Position numbers and translations under genes: made by a program
Source of the DNA: Terriglobia bacterium
GTDB lineage: Bacteria; Acidobacteriota; Terriglobia; Terriglobales; Acidobacteriaceae
NCBI GenBank assembly: GCA_020073465.1
Contig: JAIQFC010000024.1
Location: 43,492-107,491, forward strand
DNA length: 64,000 bases
Direction of reading: 5' to 3'
Shown: piece after piece, positions 9,716 to 17,747 of the stretch
Position numbering within the stretch: the first letter of the stretch is position 1
Layout: the number at the start of each line of letters is the position of its first letter
Notes under the pieces: model-generated
What the model saw: the letters and a program-made list of their open reading frames with translations, nothing else
Database searches by the model: none
What the model was told of the DNA's origin: nothing

Positions 9716-10470
9716 GGCCACCTCACTGGCAGGTTGGCTGCGTGGAGTTCGCGTTTCAAACCGGAGATGCCCTGGATTTCGAAGTGGAAAATCGAGGCGG
9801 CGAGGGCGGCATCGGCACAACCGTGGCGGAAGACGTCGATGAAGTGCCCGGGAGATCCCGCCCCGCCAGAAGCGATGACGGGAATCGGAACGGCCTGTGA
9901 CACAAGCCGCACGAGTTCGCAATCGAATCCGGAGCGCGTACCATCGCGATCCATGGAGGTGAAGAGGATTTCGCCTGCGCCTCGAGAAGCGGCTTCCCGC
10001 GCCCACTGGACAGCGTCACGGCCAGTCGGGACACGTCCACCGGCGACGAAGACATCGAAGCCTCCGTTTGTGCGCCGCGCGTCAATCGCCACCACGACAG
10101 CCTGGGAACCGAAGCGGCCCGCAATCTTACCGATCAGTTCTGGATCGCGGACAGCAGCGGAATTAATGGCAATCTTATCGGCACCGGCGTCGAAAACGGC
10201 GGCGGCGTCAGAGATCTCGCGAATGCCGCCGCCCACCGTGAAGGGAATGAACAGGCATCGTGCCACACGACAGACCGCATCGAGCATCATGTTGCGGCCT
10301 TGTCTCGTGGCCGAGATGTCGAGCAGGACAATTTCGTCCGCGCCGTCACGGGCATGCGAGATCGCGCACTCCACCGGATCGCCGGCGTCGCGGAGATTTT
10401 CGAATTGCACACCCTTCACAACACGGCCCGCGTCCATGTCAAGACAGGCGATGATGCGTTTGGTCAGCAT
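9709..10470 (-). CDS. hisF: HisF, imidazole glycerol phosphate synthase cyclase subunit
   Basis: Closes the imidazole ring, using ammonia from HisH to yield IGP and AICAR. The 253-residue barrel keeps both catalytic Asp residues, in [13 protein letters not shown] (near residue 11) and in VVAIDARR (near residue 130), plus phosphate loops TVGGGI and SGGAGS. Its start overlaps the hisH stop and its stop overlaps the hisA start, consistent with coupled translation. Full length, with no visible defects. Confidence 0.95.
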   Translation of the reverse strand: MLTKRIIACLDMDAGRVVKGVQFENLRDAGDPVECAISHARDGADEIVLLDISATRQGRNMMLDAVCRVARCLFIPFTVGGGIREISDAAAVFDAGADKIAINSAAVRDPELIGKIAGRFGSQAVVVAIDARRTNGGFDVFVAGGRVPTGRDAVQWAREAASRGAGEILFTSMDRDGTRSGFDCELVRLVSQAVPIPVIASGGAGSPGHFIDVFRHGCADAALAASIFHFEIQGISGLKRELHAANLPVRWPC

Positions 10471-11063
10471 GATTCCAGCTCACAAAACGTTCTCAGGATT
10501 GAAAGGCCCGCGTCCCCTGACTTTTCGGGATGGAACTGCACTCCAAACACACTGTCTTGTTCAACTACCGCAGAGAATCGCGGCCCATACTCGCTCTCCG
10601 CAGTCGTTGCTTCAATCACGGGCGCGTAGAAGGAGTGAGTGTAGTAGACGAATGCGTTTTTCGGCAGCGCACCCAATAGTCGTGAGCCGGGGCTGGTGAC
10701 CAGATTATTCCAACCCACATGTGGCGATTTCACTGTCTGAGGGAACTTTTTGCAGATGCCGGGAAAGATCCCTGCTCCGGGAGTCTCGGTTGCTTCATTG
10801 CTTCCTTGGAACAGCCATTGCATTCCGAGACAAATTCCGAGAAACGGCTTGCCGGAGCGAATGCCGTCTAACAAGGTGTCGGCCAAGCTGGTTCGAGCAA
10901 GTCCGGCTAATGCGGAAAAGTGTCCGACTCCGGGCAAAACGATTTTGCCGGCTCTTGCTACCACCTCAGGCTGGCTGGTCACGGCAACGGTTGAGCCCAG
11001 CCAACTGAATGCCTTCTTCACAGAATTGAGGTTACCTGCACCGTAGTCCACAATTGCGATCAT
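10464..11063 (-). CDS. hisH: HisH, imidazole glycerol phosphate synthase glutaminase subunit
   Basis: Class I glutamine amidotransferase of 199 residues that supplies ammonia to HisF. It begins with [12 protein letters not shown]. The nucleophile elbow GICLGMQ carries the catalytic Cys, and QFHPEKSG carries the catalytic His and Glu. It overlaps hisB by 4 nt and hisF by 7 nt, matching the stoichiometric HisH-HisF complex. Confidence 0.95.
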   Translation of the reverse strand: MIAIVDYGAGNLNSVKKAFSWLGSTVAVTSQPEVVARAGKIVLPGVGHFSALAGLARTSLADTLLDGIRSGKPFLGICLGMQWLFQGSNEATETPGAGIFPGICKKFPQTVKSPHVGWNNLVTSPGSRLLGALPKNAFVYYTHSFYAPVIEATTAESEYGPRFSAVVEQDSVFGVQFHPEKSGDAGLSILRTFCELESC

Positions 11064-11677
11064 AGGAGTCCCTTCGTGCTCGGCAGCATCCGTTTCATGC
11101 GACGGTCGCGAGAGCAGGCCACACGCAGAGCGCGTGCGAAGGCCTTGAAAAGCGCTTCGATCTTGTGGTGGCTTGAGCGGCCGTATAGCACTCGAGCGTG
11201 AACATTCGTACGAGCTGCGCGGGCAAAGCCCTCAAAGAAATCTGGCACAAGCTCGGATTGAAGGTCGCCCACCCGTGAGGCGCGGACCCTGGTGTCCACA
11301 ATGGCAGCTGACCGGCCGCTGAAGTCGACTGCTGCCAGGCCCAGCGTTTCGTCCATAGGCATGAGGAAGTAGCCGGCGCGCAGAATTCCCCGGCGATCGC
11401 CTAAGGCGTGGTCGAAAGCCTCCCCGAGGGCGATACCGACGTCTTCTACTGTGTGGTGCTGGTCGACATCCAGATCACCTTGTGCCAGTACCTGCAGGTC
11501 GAATCCCCCGTGGCGAGCAAACAGCTCGAGCATGTGATCCAGGAAGCGAATGCCAGTGGAGATCTGATACTTTCCGCGACCTTCAATATTGAGTGTGATC
11601 CGGATTTCGGTTTCCGTGGTCTTGCGGTGTAGTTTGGCCCGTCTCGGACCGACGGCGCTCAGGCGTGGACGTTTCAT
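11060..11677 (-). CDS. hisB: HisB, imidazoleglycerol-phosphate dehydratase
   Basis: Dehydrates IGP to imidazole acetol phosphate. It is the monofunctional 205-residue form, without the phosphatase domain of enteric HisB. Metal-binding motifs are intact: [21 protein letters not shown] and [13 protein letters not shown] short basic N-terminal tail precedes the RKTTETEI strand. It overlaps hisC and hisH by 4 nt each. Histidinol-phosphate phosphatase must therefore be encoded elsewhere, since no candidate lies in this operon. Confidence 0.95.
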   Translation of the reverse strand: MKRPRLSAVGPRRAKLHRKTTETEIRITLNIEGRGKYQISTGIRFLDHMLELFARHGGFDLQVLAQGDLDVDQHHTVEDVGIALGEAFDHALGDRRGILRAGYFLMPMDETLGLAAVDFSGRSAAIVDTRVRASRVGDLQSELVPDFFEGFARAARTNVHARVLYGRSSHHKIEALFKAFARALRVACSRDRRMKRMLPSTKGLL

Positions 11678-12750
11678 GCTTGTACCTTCCGCGGGAGATC
11701 AAGTTCCGCAACTACCTCACGCACAGCCGAGATAAGCGTGTGAGTGTGTTGATTCGAGCCGATAGTCAGGCGCACGCAGCCTGCGCATCCGGGATCAGAA
11801 GTGCGATCGCGCACGAGAATTCCGCGTGCACGCAGGGCTGCGACGAATTTCGCATGGGCTTCGCCGATTCGCACAAGAATGAAATTCGCCCGACTTGGCC
11901 AATATTGCAGGCCAAGACGGCGAAGTTCCTGCTGTAAGAGATCGCGGTTGTGGCGGACCTCTGTGGCATAGTGGTCCACATATTGCTGGTCCCCAAGCGC
12001 CGCTGGGAGAACGGCCAGAGCGATGGCATTCACGTTGTAAGGAGAGGCGACGCGGCGCACGGCGCAGATTTGGTCGACGGGTCCCGCGAGAATTCCGCAA
12101 CGTAGCCCGGCCAGCCCGTAGGCTTTTGAAAACGTCCGTGCGATGAAGAGGTTGGGCACGGATCCGACGTGATCAATGAGCGTTTCTCCGTGAAATTCGA
12201 AATAGGCCTCGTCAACGAGGAGGGCCGCATGGGGCGCCGCTTGGGCAATCTGCAAGAGAAGATCGTGCCTCACGGCTGCGCCGGTAGGATTGTTCGGATT
12301 TGCCACGGCGATGAACCGAGTGCGCTCGGTGATTTTGCCGAGCAGATCGCTCAAGGGGAATGCGAAATCTTCTCCCGCAGGAACTTCGACAACCTTTGCT
12401 CCCTCCGCAGAGGCAAAAATGCCATACATGGCGAAAGTGGGCACCACGATCAGAGCTTCATCGCCGGCCTCCAGAAAGGTGGAGCAGATAAGATGGATGG
12501 CTTCGTCAACGCCGTTGGTGAGCAATACTTGAAGGGGGTCGAGGTCGAGGAAATGTGCGACCTGAGCTTCTACTGATGCTCGTTCGGGATACTTCGCCAG
12601 CGCTTCTGCGTCCAAGGAGCGGAGGCACGCCAACACGCGCGGGGAGCAGCCGTCTGTGCTCTCATTGAAGTCGAGACGCAGCCCCTGCCGACCAGCAAGG
12701 GGCGGGCAGTAGGCCTGCAAGTTCTTAACGGCTACTCGAGCTTCAAGCAT
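11674..12750 (-). CDS. hisC: HisC, histidinol-phosphate aminotransferase
   Basis: PLP-dependent fold-type I aminotransferase that converts imidazole acetol phosphate to histidinol phosphate. Seen are LDFNEST, the PLP-contacting ANPNNPTG, the VDEAYFEF segment, and [13 protein letters not shown] with the Schiff-base Lys. ATG 12750 is preferred because GAGGTG lies 5 nt upstream; it overlaps the hisD stop by 8 nt. An upstream in-frame ATG at 12789 would extend the protein by 13 poorly conserved residues. 358 residues with the chosen start. Confidence 0.93.
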   Translation of the reverse strand: MLEARVAVKNLQAYCPPLAGRQGLRLDFNESTDGCSPRVLACLRSLDAEALAKYPERASVEAQVAHFLDLDPLQVLLTNGVDEAIHLICSTFLEAGDEALIVVPTFAMYGIFASAEGAKVVEVPAGEDFAFPLSDLLGKITERTRFIAVANPNNPTGAAVRHDLLLQIAQAAPHAALLVDEAYFEFHGETLIDHVGSVPNLFIARTFSKAYGLAGLRCGILAGPVDQICAVRRVASPYNVNAIALAVLPAALGDQQYVDHYATEVRHNRDLLQQELRRLGLQYWPSRANFILVRIGEAHAKFVAALRARGILVRDRTSDPGCAGCVRLTIGSNQHTHTLISAVREVVAELDLPRKVQA

Positions 12751-13990
12751 GCGAGCACCTCGCTCGGAGTGACTCTGCGTGCCCGTCAAGGCCTTCCGCC
12801 TGTGCCAGTGAAATAGCCGCCGGAGCTATGCGGTCGATCCCTTCTCGACTGAGCTGTTGACAAGCGATCAGCCGGACAAAATCGAGCACGCTCAGCCCTC
12901 CACGCACACGGGCCATTCCTCCTGTCGGCAGCACGTGGCTGGGACCCGAGACATAGTCTCCGGCCGCCTGGGGCGTGAATTCATTCAGAAAAACGGAGCC
13001 GGCATTCTTGACATCACAGGCGAGCTCGGCAGGCACGGTGAGATGCTCAGGGGCGATGCGATTCGCAGTTTCGACTGCCTCCTCGAGAGATGGGACGAGA
13101 AGGATTGTACCGCGGCGAGACAGCGATTGGGCGGCAATCGGATTCTTGCGAACGCGGCTGTCGACTGCCTTCTGAACGGCCTTCGCTAACTTCTTCGAGG
13201 TTGTAATGAGAATGCAGAGTGCGTCGGGATCGTGTTCTGACTGGGCTACCAGATCGGATGCGATCCACGATGGATTTCCACGGGCGCTCACGATCACAGC
13301 TTCTGTGGGTCCAGCGAGGAACTCAATGGAGCAGTCGAAAGCCACCAACTTCTTCGCCGCGGTCACGTATCGGTTGCCCGGACCAACGATCTTGTCCACG
13401 CGGGGAACGCTCTCTGTTCCGTAAGCCAACGCGGCGATGGCTTGGGCGCCGCCGACACGATAGAACTCGCGGATGCCGAGGAATCCTGCGGCAGCAAGGG
13501 TCACCCGGTCGGGGCGCGGCGAGGCCACGCGGATGTATTGCACACCGGCCACCTGCGCCGGGATGACGGTCATTAACAAGGTGGACGGTAGAGGATAGCG
13601 ACCGCTTGGAACGTAGCAACCTACCGATTCCAGTGGCCGCACAAGCTGCCCGACGCAGACTCCTGGAGTAATTTCCCGGCGCCATTCTTCCGGCTTCTGC
13701 CATTCGCAATAGCGACGAATATTGGCGGCGGCCTGCGTGATTGCTCGTTTTAACTCCGTAGTGGTTTCGTCCCAAGACTGCTCGAGGACGGCTGCTGGGA
13801 TACGTATCTGCTCCCGGATGGCCAATCCGTCAAGTCGCGAAGCATAACGCCGTAGCGCGCGATCGCCACAGCGCCGGACATCGTTGACGATCCGGCGAAC
13901 TACGGGTTCCACTTCTGCGAGGTCCGTCGCGCTGCGGCGCTCAAGTGCGTCCACAAGGCGAGTCAACTGGCGGCCTTGGAGAACGCGCAT
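12743..13990 (-). CDS. hisD: HisD, histidinol dehydrogenase
   Basis: NAD-dependent four-electron oxidation of histidinol to histidine, the last step of the pathway. Family segments visible include GCYVPSGRYPLPST, DKIVGPGNRYV, the metal and catalytic region VAQSEHDPDA, IAPEHL and GDYVSGPSHVLPTGG. ATG 13990 sits in an ATGA overlap with the hisG stop. The open frame extends further upstream but that part lies inside hisG. 415 residues, near the usual 430. Confidence 0.94.
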   Translation of the reverse strand: MRVLQGRQLTRLVDALERRSATDLAEVEPVVRRIVNDVRRCGDRALRRYASRLDGLAIREQIRIPAAVLEQSWDETTTELKRAITQAAANIRRYCEWQKPEEWRREITPGVCVGQLVRPLESVGCYVPSGRYPLPSTLLMTVIPAQVAGVQYIRVASPRPDRVTLAAAGFLGIREFYRVGGAQAIAALAYGTESVPRVDKIVGPGNRYVTAAKKLVAFDCSIEFLAGPTEAVIVSARGNPSWIASDLVAQSEHDPDALCILITTSKKLAKAVQKAVDSRVRKNPIAAQSLSRRGTILLVPSLEEAVETANRIAPEHLTVPAELACDVKNAGSVFLNEFTPQAAGDYVSGPSHVLPTGGMARVRGGLSVLDFVRLIACQQLSREGIDRIAPAAISLAQAEGLDGHAESLRARCSHA

Positions 13991-14859
13991 CACATCACCA
14001 CCTTGTTCAGCGGGTACTCGACGATGCCCTGCGCATTTGCTTGCTTGAGTTTTGGGATCAATGACCACGCCGTGTGCTCCTCGATGACGGTGTTGACGGC
14101 GACCCATTCACCGTCGGCGAGTGGAGCTACAGTGGGGTTCTTTAACGAAGGCAGTACACCGAGGACCGCAGCCAAGTCGGGCTTGCGCACATTGAGCATC
14201 AGACCTACGCGTCCTTGCGCGGCCATCGCTCCGCACAGCATGACGGCCAGATTCTCAATCTTGCGTCGGCGGTCGGGATCGGCCCAGGCTTGTTTATTCG
14301 CCACCAGTTGCGTGTTAGATTCCAGCACGGTTTCGAGAATTCGCAGGTGATTGGCGCGGAGCGAACTGCCAGTCTCAGTGACTTCGACGATGGCATCGGC
14401 CAGCAACGGCGGTTTAACTTCTGTTGCTCCCCAGGAAAACTCGACGCTCACCGAAATGTTGCGGCTCGCAAAGTAGTTGCGGGTGAAGCTGACCAGTTCG
14501 GTTGCGACAATGCGGCCGTCCAAGTCCTCAGGTTTGTGAAAATCAGAATCCTCGGGCACCGCCAGAACCCACCTCACCTTGCCCATGCTCTGCTTGGCGT
14601 AGATCAGGTCGGTAACGGTGACTACTTCAAGCCCACTCTCGAGCACCCAGTCGAGGCCAGTCAGACCGGCATCGAGGGCTCCGTGCTCGACGTACCGCGC
14701 CATCTCCTGGGCACGAATGAGGAGGCATTCGATCTCCGGATCGTCAGTCGCGGCAAAATAAGAGCGGGCGCTGGTGTAGACGCGCAGTCCCGCGCGGTTG
14801 AAGAGATTGAGAGTCGCTTCCTGCAGACTTCCTTTCGGAATGCCCAGACGTAGTTTCAT
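13990..14859 (-). CDS. hisG: HisG, ATP phosphoribosyltransferase (long form)
   Basis: Commits PRPP and ATP to histidine synthesis and is the usual feedback-inhibited step. At 289 residues it is the long, hexameric form with a C-terminal ACT-like regulatory domain (from about residue 210, [13 protein letters not shown]), so no HisZ is needed. N-terminal [14 protein letters not shown] and the PRPP-region EVTETGSSL are present. ATG 14859 overlaps the hisI stop as ATGA. The C-terminal domain predicts histidine inhibition, adding to attenuation upstream. Confidence 0.94.
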   Translation of the reverse strand: MKLRLGIPKGSLQEATLNLFNRAGLRVYTSARSYFAATDDPEIECLLIRAQEMARYVEHGALDAGLTGLDWVLESGLEVVTVTDLIYAKQSMGKVRWVLAVPEDSDFHKPEDLDGRIVATELVSFTRNYFASRNISVSVEFSWGATEVKPPLLADAIVEVTETGSSLRANHLRILETVLESNTQLVANKQAWADPDRRRKIENLAVMLCGAMAAQGRVGLMLNVRKPDLAAVLGVLPSLKNPTVAPLADGEWVAVNTVIEEHTAWSLIPKLKQANAQGIVEYPLNKVVM

Positions 14860-15215
14860 GACATTGCATCCATTTCCAGGGTTTGGTCCGTGATACCGAG
14901 TTGGAGTTCCTCGGTGAAACATGAACGCGAACCCGTGTGACAGACCTTGCCCTCGCCCTGTACGAGGACCTGCATCAGGACTGTGTCGCGATCACAGTCA
15001 GTCCAGGCTGAGGCAATTCGCAGCCGGTTACCGGAGGTTTCTCCCTTGGTCCACAGGCTGCTGCGGGTGCGGCTATAGAACGTGACGAAGCCCGTCCGGA
15101 GACTGACCTCAAGCGCTTCGCGGTTCATGAAGCCGACCATCAACAACTCACCGGTGGAGGCATCCTGAATCACTGCTGGGGCCAGTCCCTGCATCTTTTC
15201 AAAGTCGATCTGCAT
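14856..15215 (-). CDS. hisI: HisI, phosphoribosyl-AMP cyclohydrolase (no HisE domain)
   Basis: Opens the adenine ring of PR-AMP. Zinc and catalytic motifs are intact: [22 protein letters not shown], read as two blocks around residues 45-65, followed by DCDRDT and SRSCF. The ATG at 15215 fits family N-termini; GTG at 15233 is an alternative with no better ribosome-binding site. It is the first structural gene after the attenuator. The protein stops after the cyclohydrolase domain, so the HisE pyrophosphohydrolase is neither fused nor adjacent. It ends in a 4-nt overlap with hisG. Confidence 0.92.
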   Translation of the reverse strand: MQIDFEKMQGLAPAVIQDASTGELLMVGFMNREALEVSLRTGFVTFYSRTRSSLWTKGETSGNRLRIASAWTDCDRDTVLMQVLVQGEGKVCHTGSRSCFTEELQLGITDQTLEMDAMS

Positions 15216-15263
15216 GTGGTTCACAACTTTCACGGTGCGTTCCGATTTCTACACAAACTAAAA

Positions 15264-15294
15264 GCCCGCCGATGCGAGATTCGCGTCGGCGGGC
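15264..15294 (-). terminator. Intrinsic terminator of the his attenuator
   Basis: On the minus strand a 9-bp G+C-rich stem (15294-15286 with 15272-15264) continues, after one mismatch, into a 4-bp stem closed by a 3-nt loop. It is followed by TTTTAGTTTG. It lies between the leader peptide stop and hisI, where an attenuator terminator is expected. Its 5' arm overlaps the segment able to pair with 15346-15338. Confidence 0.9.
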
Positions 15295-15346
15295 TCTGGA
15301 TTTCCTGTGAGTTCTTCTAGGCTGCTATCCGCGCTCCCCCACCGAC
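15285..15346 (-). promoter_or_regulatory. Antiterminator pairing of the his leader RNA
   Basis: The leader RNA segment GUCGGUGGG (minus strand 15346-15338, codons just after the His run) is complementary over 9 bp, with one G-U pair, to CCCGCCGAC (15293-15285). The latter is the 5' arm of the terminator, so the two structures exclude each other. A ribosome stalled on His codons would leave the first segment free and let the operon be read; normal translation to the stop would cover it and allow termination. Pairing is read directly from the sequence; function is inference. Confidence 0.82.
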
Positions 15347-15396
15347 ACGCTCATCGCATGATGATGATGGTGCCGATGATGGTGAACGAGACTCAT
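15325..15396 (-). CDS. hisL: Histidine operon leader peptide
   Basis: A 23-residue ORF from ATG 15396 to TAG 15327-15325. It has eight His codons (residues 5-7 and 9-13) interrupted by one Arg, then the tail AMSVSVGERG. It lies between a sigma70-like promoter and an intrinsic terminator ahead of hisI, as in enteric his leaders. The peptide itself is not expected to have a function; its translation senses charged tRNA-His. No convincing Shine-Dalgarno precedes it, and the predicted transcription start is only a few bases upstream, so initiation may be nearly leaderless. Confidence 0.88.
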   Translation of the reverse strand: MSLVHHHRHHHHHAMSVSVGERG

Positions 15397-15406
15397 TCCG
15401 CGAGTG

Positions 15407-15435
15407 ATGTTATGCGAAGCGTCTATCCTAGTCAA
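15407..15435 (-). promoter_or_regulatory. Predicted sigma70-type promoter of the his operon
   Basis: On the minus strand, TTGACT (15435-15430) is followed after exactly 17 nt by TAACAT (15412-15407). These match the -35 and -10 consensus at 5/6 and 4/6 positions. The start point would be near 15400, immediately before the leader ATG. No other comparable promoter was seen between here and the end of the preceding gene at 15618. Confidence 0.65.
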
Positions 15436-15617
15436 CGGGTCCTTATATGGTCATCGTGTGCGGATCTCGAATGCAGCAACGTGGAAGCAGTGGCACACTA
15501 TGACAATCGTCCAGAAACAGTGCGGGACAAACCACTTAGCGCCATCAGAGGGTCCCCTTAAACGGATTGATATCGAAAATTTGAATCCTGTGAATCAATT
15601 CTTTGGTACAGGAAAGA

Positions 15618-17003
15618 CTACGCTGCGATCGGGGCGGGCTTGCTGCCGGCGAGAATTCCAAACAAGAGCAACCAACGCTTCACGTTGGTCGTGATCAGGA
15701 AATTCTCTTTCACGTGCTCGCGTCCGCTCGTTCCGATCCGGCGGGCAAACTCCGGATGCGTGAGCAGGTAGCGGATCTGGAACGCACACCCCTCGACAGA
15801 ATGCACCAAGACTCCGGTGAGTTTGTGAATGACCTGGTTGGGAATCCCGCCTACAGCGCCCGCGATAGTGGGCTTGCCCTTCCACAATGCCTCCGTGACG
15901 GTCAGGCCAAAGCCCTCGCGAAGGGACTTCTGGATGACGAGAGTCGACGCTCGCTGAATGGCATTGATCTCCAGCGCGCACCAGGGTGGGAGATCAAGGA
16001 CGATGATGTCGGGATCGTTACCTGCCGCCTCTTTTACCTCCTGTAAGACGACCGCGCCCTCGGGATCGTCCGTAGCTCCGCCACCGGCGAGTACCAACTG
16101 GCAATCCACATATTTCTTGGCGAGTTTGTAGGCCTCAACTACACCGACTGGATCCTTGAGCCGGTCGAAACGCGAGACTTGGGTCACAATCGGGCGTGAG
16201 CGGTCGATTCCAAAGTCGTCGCACACTTTCTGGATGAAGGAATCATCGAGCTCCTTGTTCTTCTCCGAGAGCGGATCAATGCAAGGGTAGAAAAGATACT
16301 GTGGAATGGGAAGCTGGCGCGCAAACGACTGAGAAGAGAAGATGGCGGCGTCGTACTCCTCGATGAAAGGGCGCAGAAATTCCCACAGTGCAGCGTTGGG
16401 GCTCGAGAGATCGATATGGCACCTCCAAATCCATTTCGCGGAGGTCTTTTCTTTCGTGCGAACAAGGGCAGCCGGCTGTGGATCGTGGATCACCACCACT
16501 TCTTCGGCGAATTGCATGCGCTGGAGGTTCTGTTCGTTGTACATCAGGAAGATTTCTTGTGCGTGCTTGGTCAATTCATACTGGGCGCCATGCAATGCGT
16601 TGTGAAAGGCTTTCGTAACTTCAAAGAAGTCGTTGCCACCGGTGATGACCTCCCAATGAGTCGGGACTTCAAGCTCTGAGAGCAACGGCACCAGGCGGTT
16701 GAGCATTTCGGCAACGCCGCCACCCACGGCAGTTGAGTTCACCATTTTGACGGTCTTGCCTTTCAAGTCCGCGGCAAGAAAGCGCAGTGCGTCAATTTGC
16801 GCTGTGCCAATAATGCTCCGGTAATCGTCGAGGTGCGGAGTGGGTGGAGGAACGGGCGGCGTTAGTACGCTGCTGGGAAGTCGCCTGCTGCTCGGGCGGG
16901 CCGGGGGTCCCGCTGGCTTGGATGGCGGAGGCGCGGCCGTCGTCATGGTCGGCGAATTGCTGGAGTGATCATCTCCGGGAATGCGATTGGATTCGGAGCT
17001 CAT
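15618..17003 (-). CDS. TreT-like trehalose synthase, GT4 glycosyltransferase
   Basis: A 461-residue GT-B enzyme resembling trehalose glycosyltransferring synthase, which joins NDP-glucose and glucose to trehalose. The first 55 residues are a Pro/Ser-rich, probably disordered tail. Then come VNSTAVGGGVAEML, IHDPQPAAL, WRCHIDLSSPN, the second Rossmann domain VTQVSRFDRLKDP, and the nucleotide-sugar motif SLREGFGLTVTEALWKGKP. AAGGA lies 6 nt before ATG. It is the last gene of a three-gene operon, 12 nt after the DUF5752 gene. Trehalose phosphorylase is an alternative within the same family. Confidence 0.82.
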   Translation of the reverse strand: MSSESNRIPGDDHSSNSPTMTTAAPPPSKPAGPPARPSSRRLPSSVLTPPVPPPTPHLDDYRSIIGTAQIDALRFLAADLKGKTVKMVNSTAVGGGVAEMLNRLVPLLSELEVPTHWEVITGGNDFFEVTKAFHNALHGAQYELTKHAQEIFLMYNEQNLQRMQFAEEVVVIHDPQPAALVRTKEKTSAKWIWRCHIDLSSPNAALWEFLRPFIEEYDAAIFSSQSFARQLPIPQYLFYPCIDPLSEKNKELDDSFIQKVCDDFGIDRSRPIVTQVSRFDRLKDPVGVVEAYKLAKKYVDCQLVLAGGGATDDPEGAVVLQEVKEAAGNDPDIIVLDLPPWCALEINAIQRASTLVIQKSLREGFGLTVTEALWKGKPTIAGAVGGIPNQVIHKLTGVLVHSVEGCAFQIRYLLTHPEFARRIGTSGREHVKENFLITTNVKRWLLLFGILAGSKPAPIAA

Positions 17004-17015
17004 TACTTTCCTTGC

Positions 17016-17696
17016 CTAGTTCAGTACTTGTCCCACGATGCGACCGATTTGCTGCCGAACGCCTTCAAGGGTATTTGTATAAATGTCGATGCGCTCAATT
17101 GCCAAAGCGCTATGGCGAAGACCCATTTCTTCTTCGAGCCATTGGGAGAAATCATTGGACATCCGCTTCAGACGGAGCCGGGCCTCAATGAAGTGGTGAT
17201 GAATGGAATGGACGCTGACTTGTCGCAATGCATCAAGAAACCCGGGCAGCGTATCTGGAACAAAAGGAGTAGGCATCACCACCAGATCTGCGGCACAAAA
17301 GAAGAATGGTTCGTGGGCCGGCCGAGCCGCTGCACGGGGATGCTGCTGCAGAAAGTCTTCGACGATCTCTACCATGCGTGCACGTAGTCCGGCAATTTCT
17401 GTGAACTCTCTCACGTCCACGCTGGCTAACTGCTCCGCCAGGATGGGTTCGTGACAAGCCGAAAGGCTCCAGTGGGCAAAGTCGTTGGAAAAGCCCTGAC
17501 GAATGAAGTGATGTTCCTGCAGCGTCCGGAAGGTATGCTGGAAAATCGAGTTATCGGGGCACTCGCGCAATGCCCGAAGCAGTTCGGCAAGGGTGCCTGC
17601 CCGTTCGCGCCCGATACGCAGCAAGTGCTCTGAGGTGTTGAAGTAGAACGGTTTGTCGGGTTTTCGAAGAGGCAATTGTTGTTCTGCAGTTGCCAT
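17016..17696 (-). CDS. DUF5752 family protein
   Basis: A 226-residue soluble protein of unknown biochemical role, placed in DUF5752 by its PFYFNTSEHLLRIGR start, the ECPDNSIFQHTFRTLQEHHF block and DFAHW. It contains two similar halves with the pattern NDF-x-W (near residues 71 and 193), suggesting an internal duplication. It has no signal peptide or membrane segment. Members often sit beside trehalose or starch genes, as here between otsA and the treT-like gene, with 12 and 51 nt gaps, so a role in trehalose metabolism is likely but unproven. Confidence 0.75.
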   Translation of the reverse strand: MATAEQQLPLRKPDKPFYFNTSEHLLRIGRERAGTLAELLRALRECPDNSIFQHTFRTLQEHHFIRQGFSNDFAHWSLSACHEPILAEQLASVDVREFTEIAGLRARMVEIVEDFLQQHPRAAARPAHEPFFFCAADLVVMPTPFVPDTLPGFLDALRQVSVHSIHHHFIEARLRLKRMSNDFSQWLEEEMGLRHSALAIERIDIYTNTLEGVRQQIGRIVGQVLN

Positions 17697-17747
17697 GAGA
17701 CCTCATGAGGAATAGCTATGCGTGAATAACAAGGGGGCGATCCTCGT

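Noticed and set aside
9662..10699. 345-codon plus-strand frame over the his operon
   Set aside because: Antisense to hisA, hisF and hisH, which have clear family motifs; basic, Ser/Arg-rich translation without domains.
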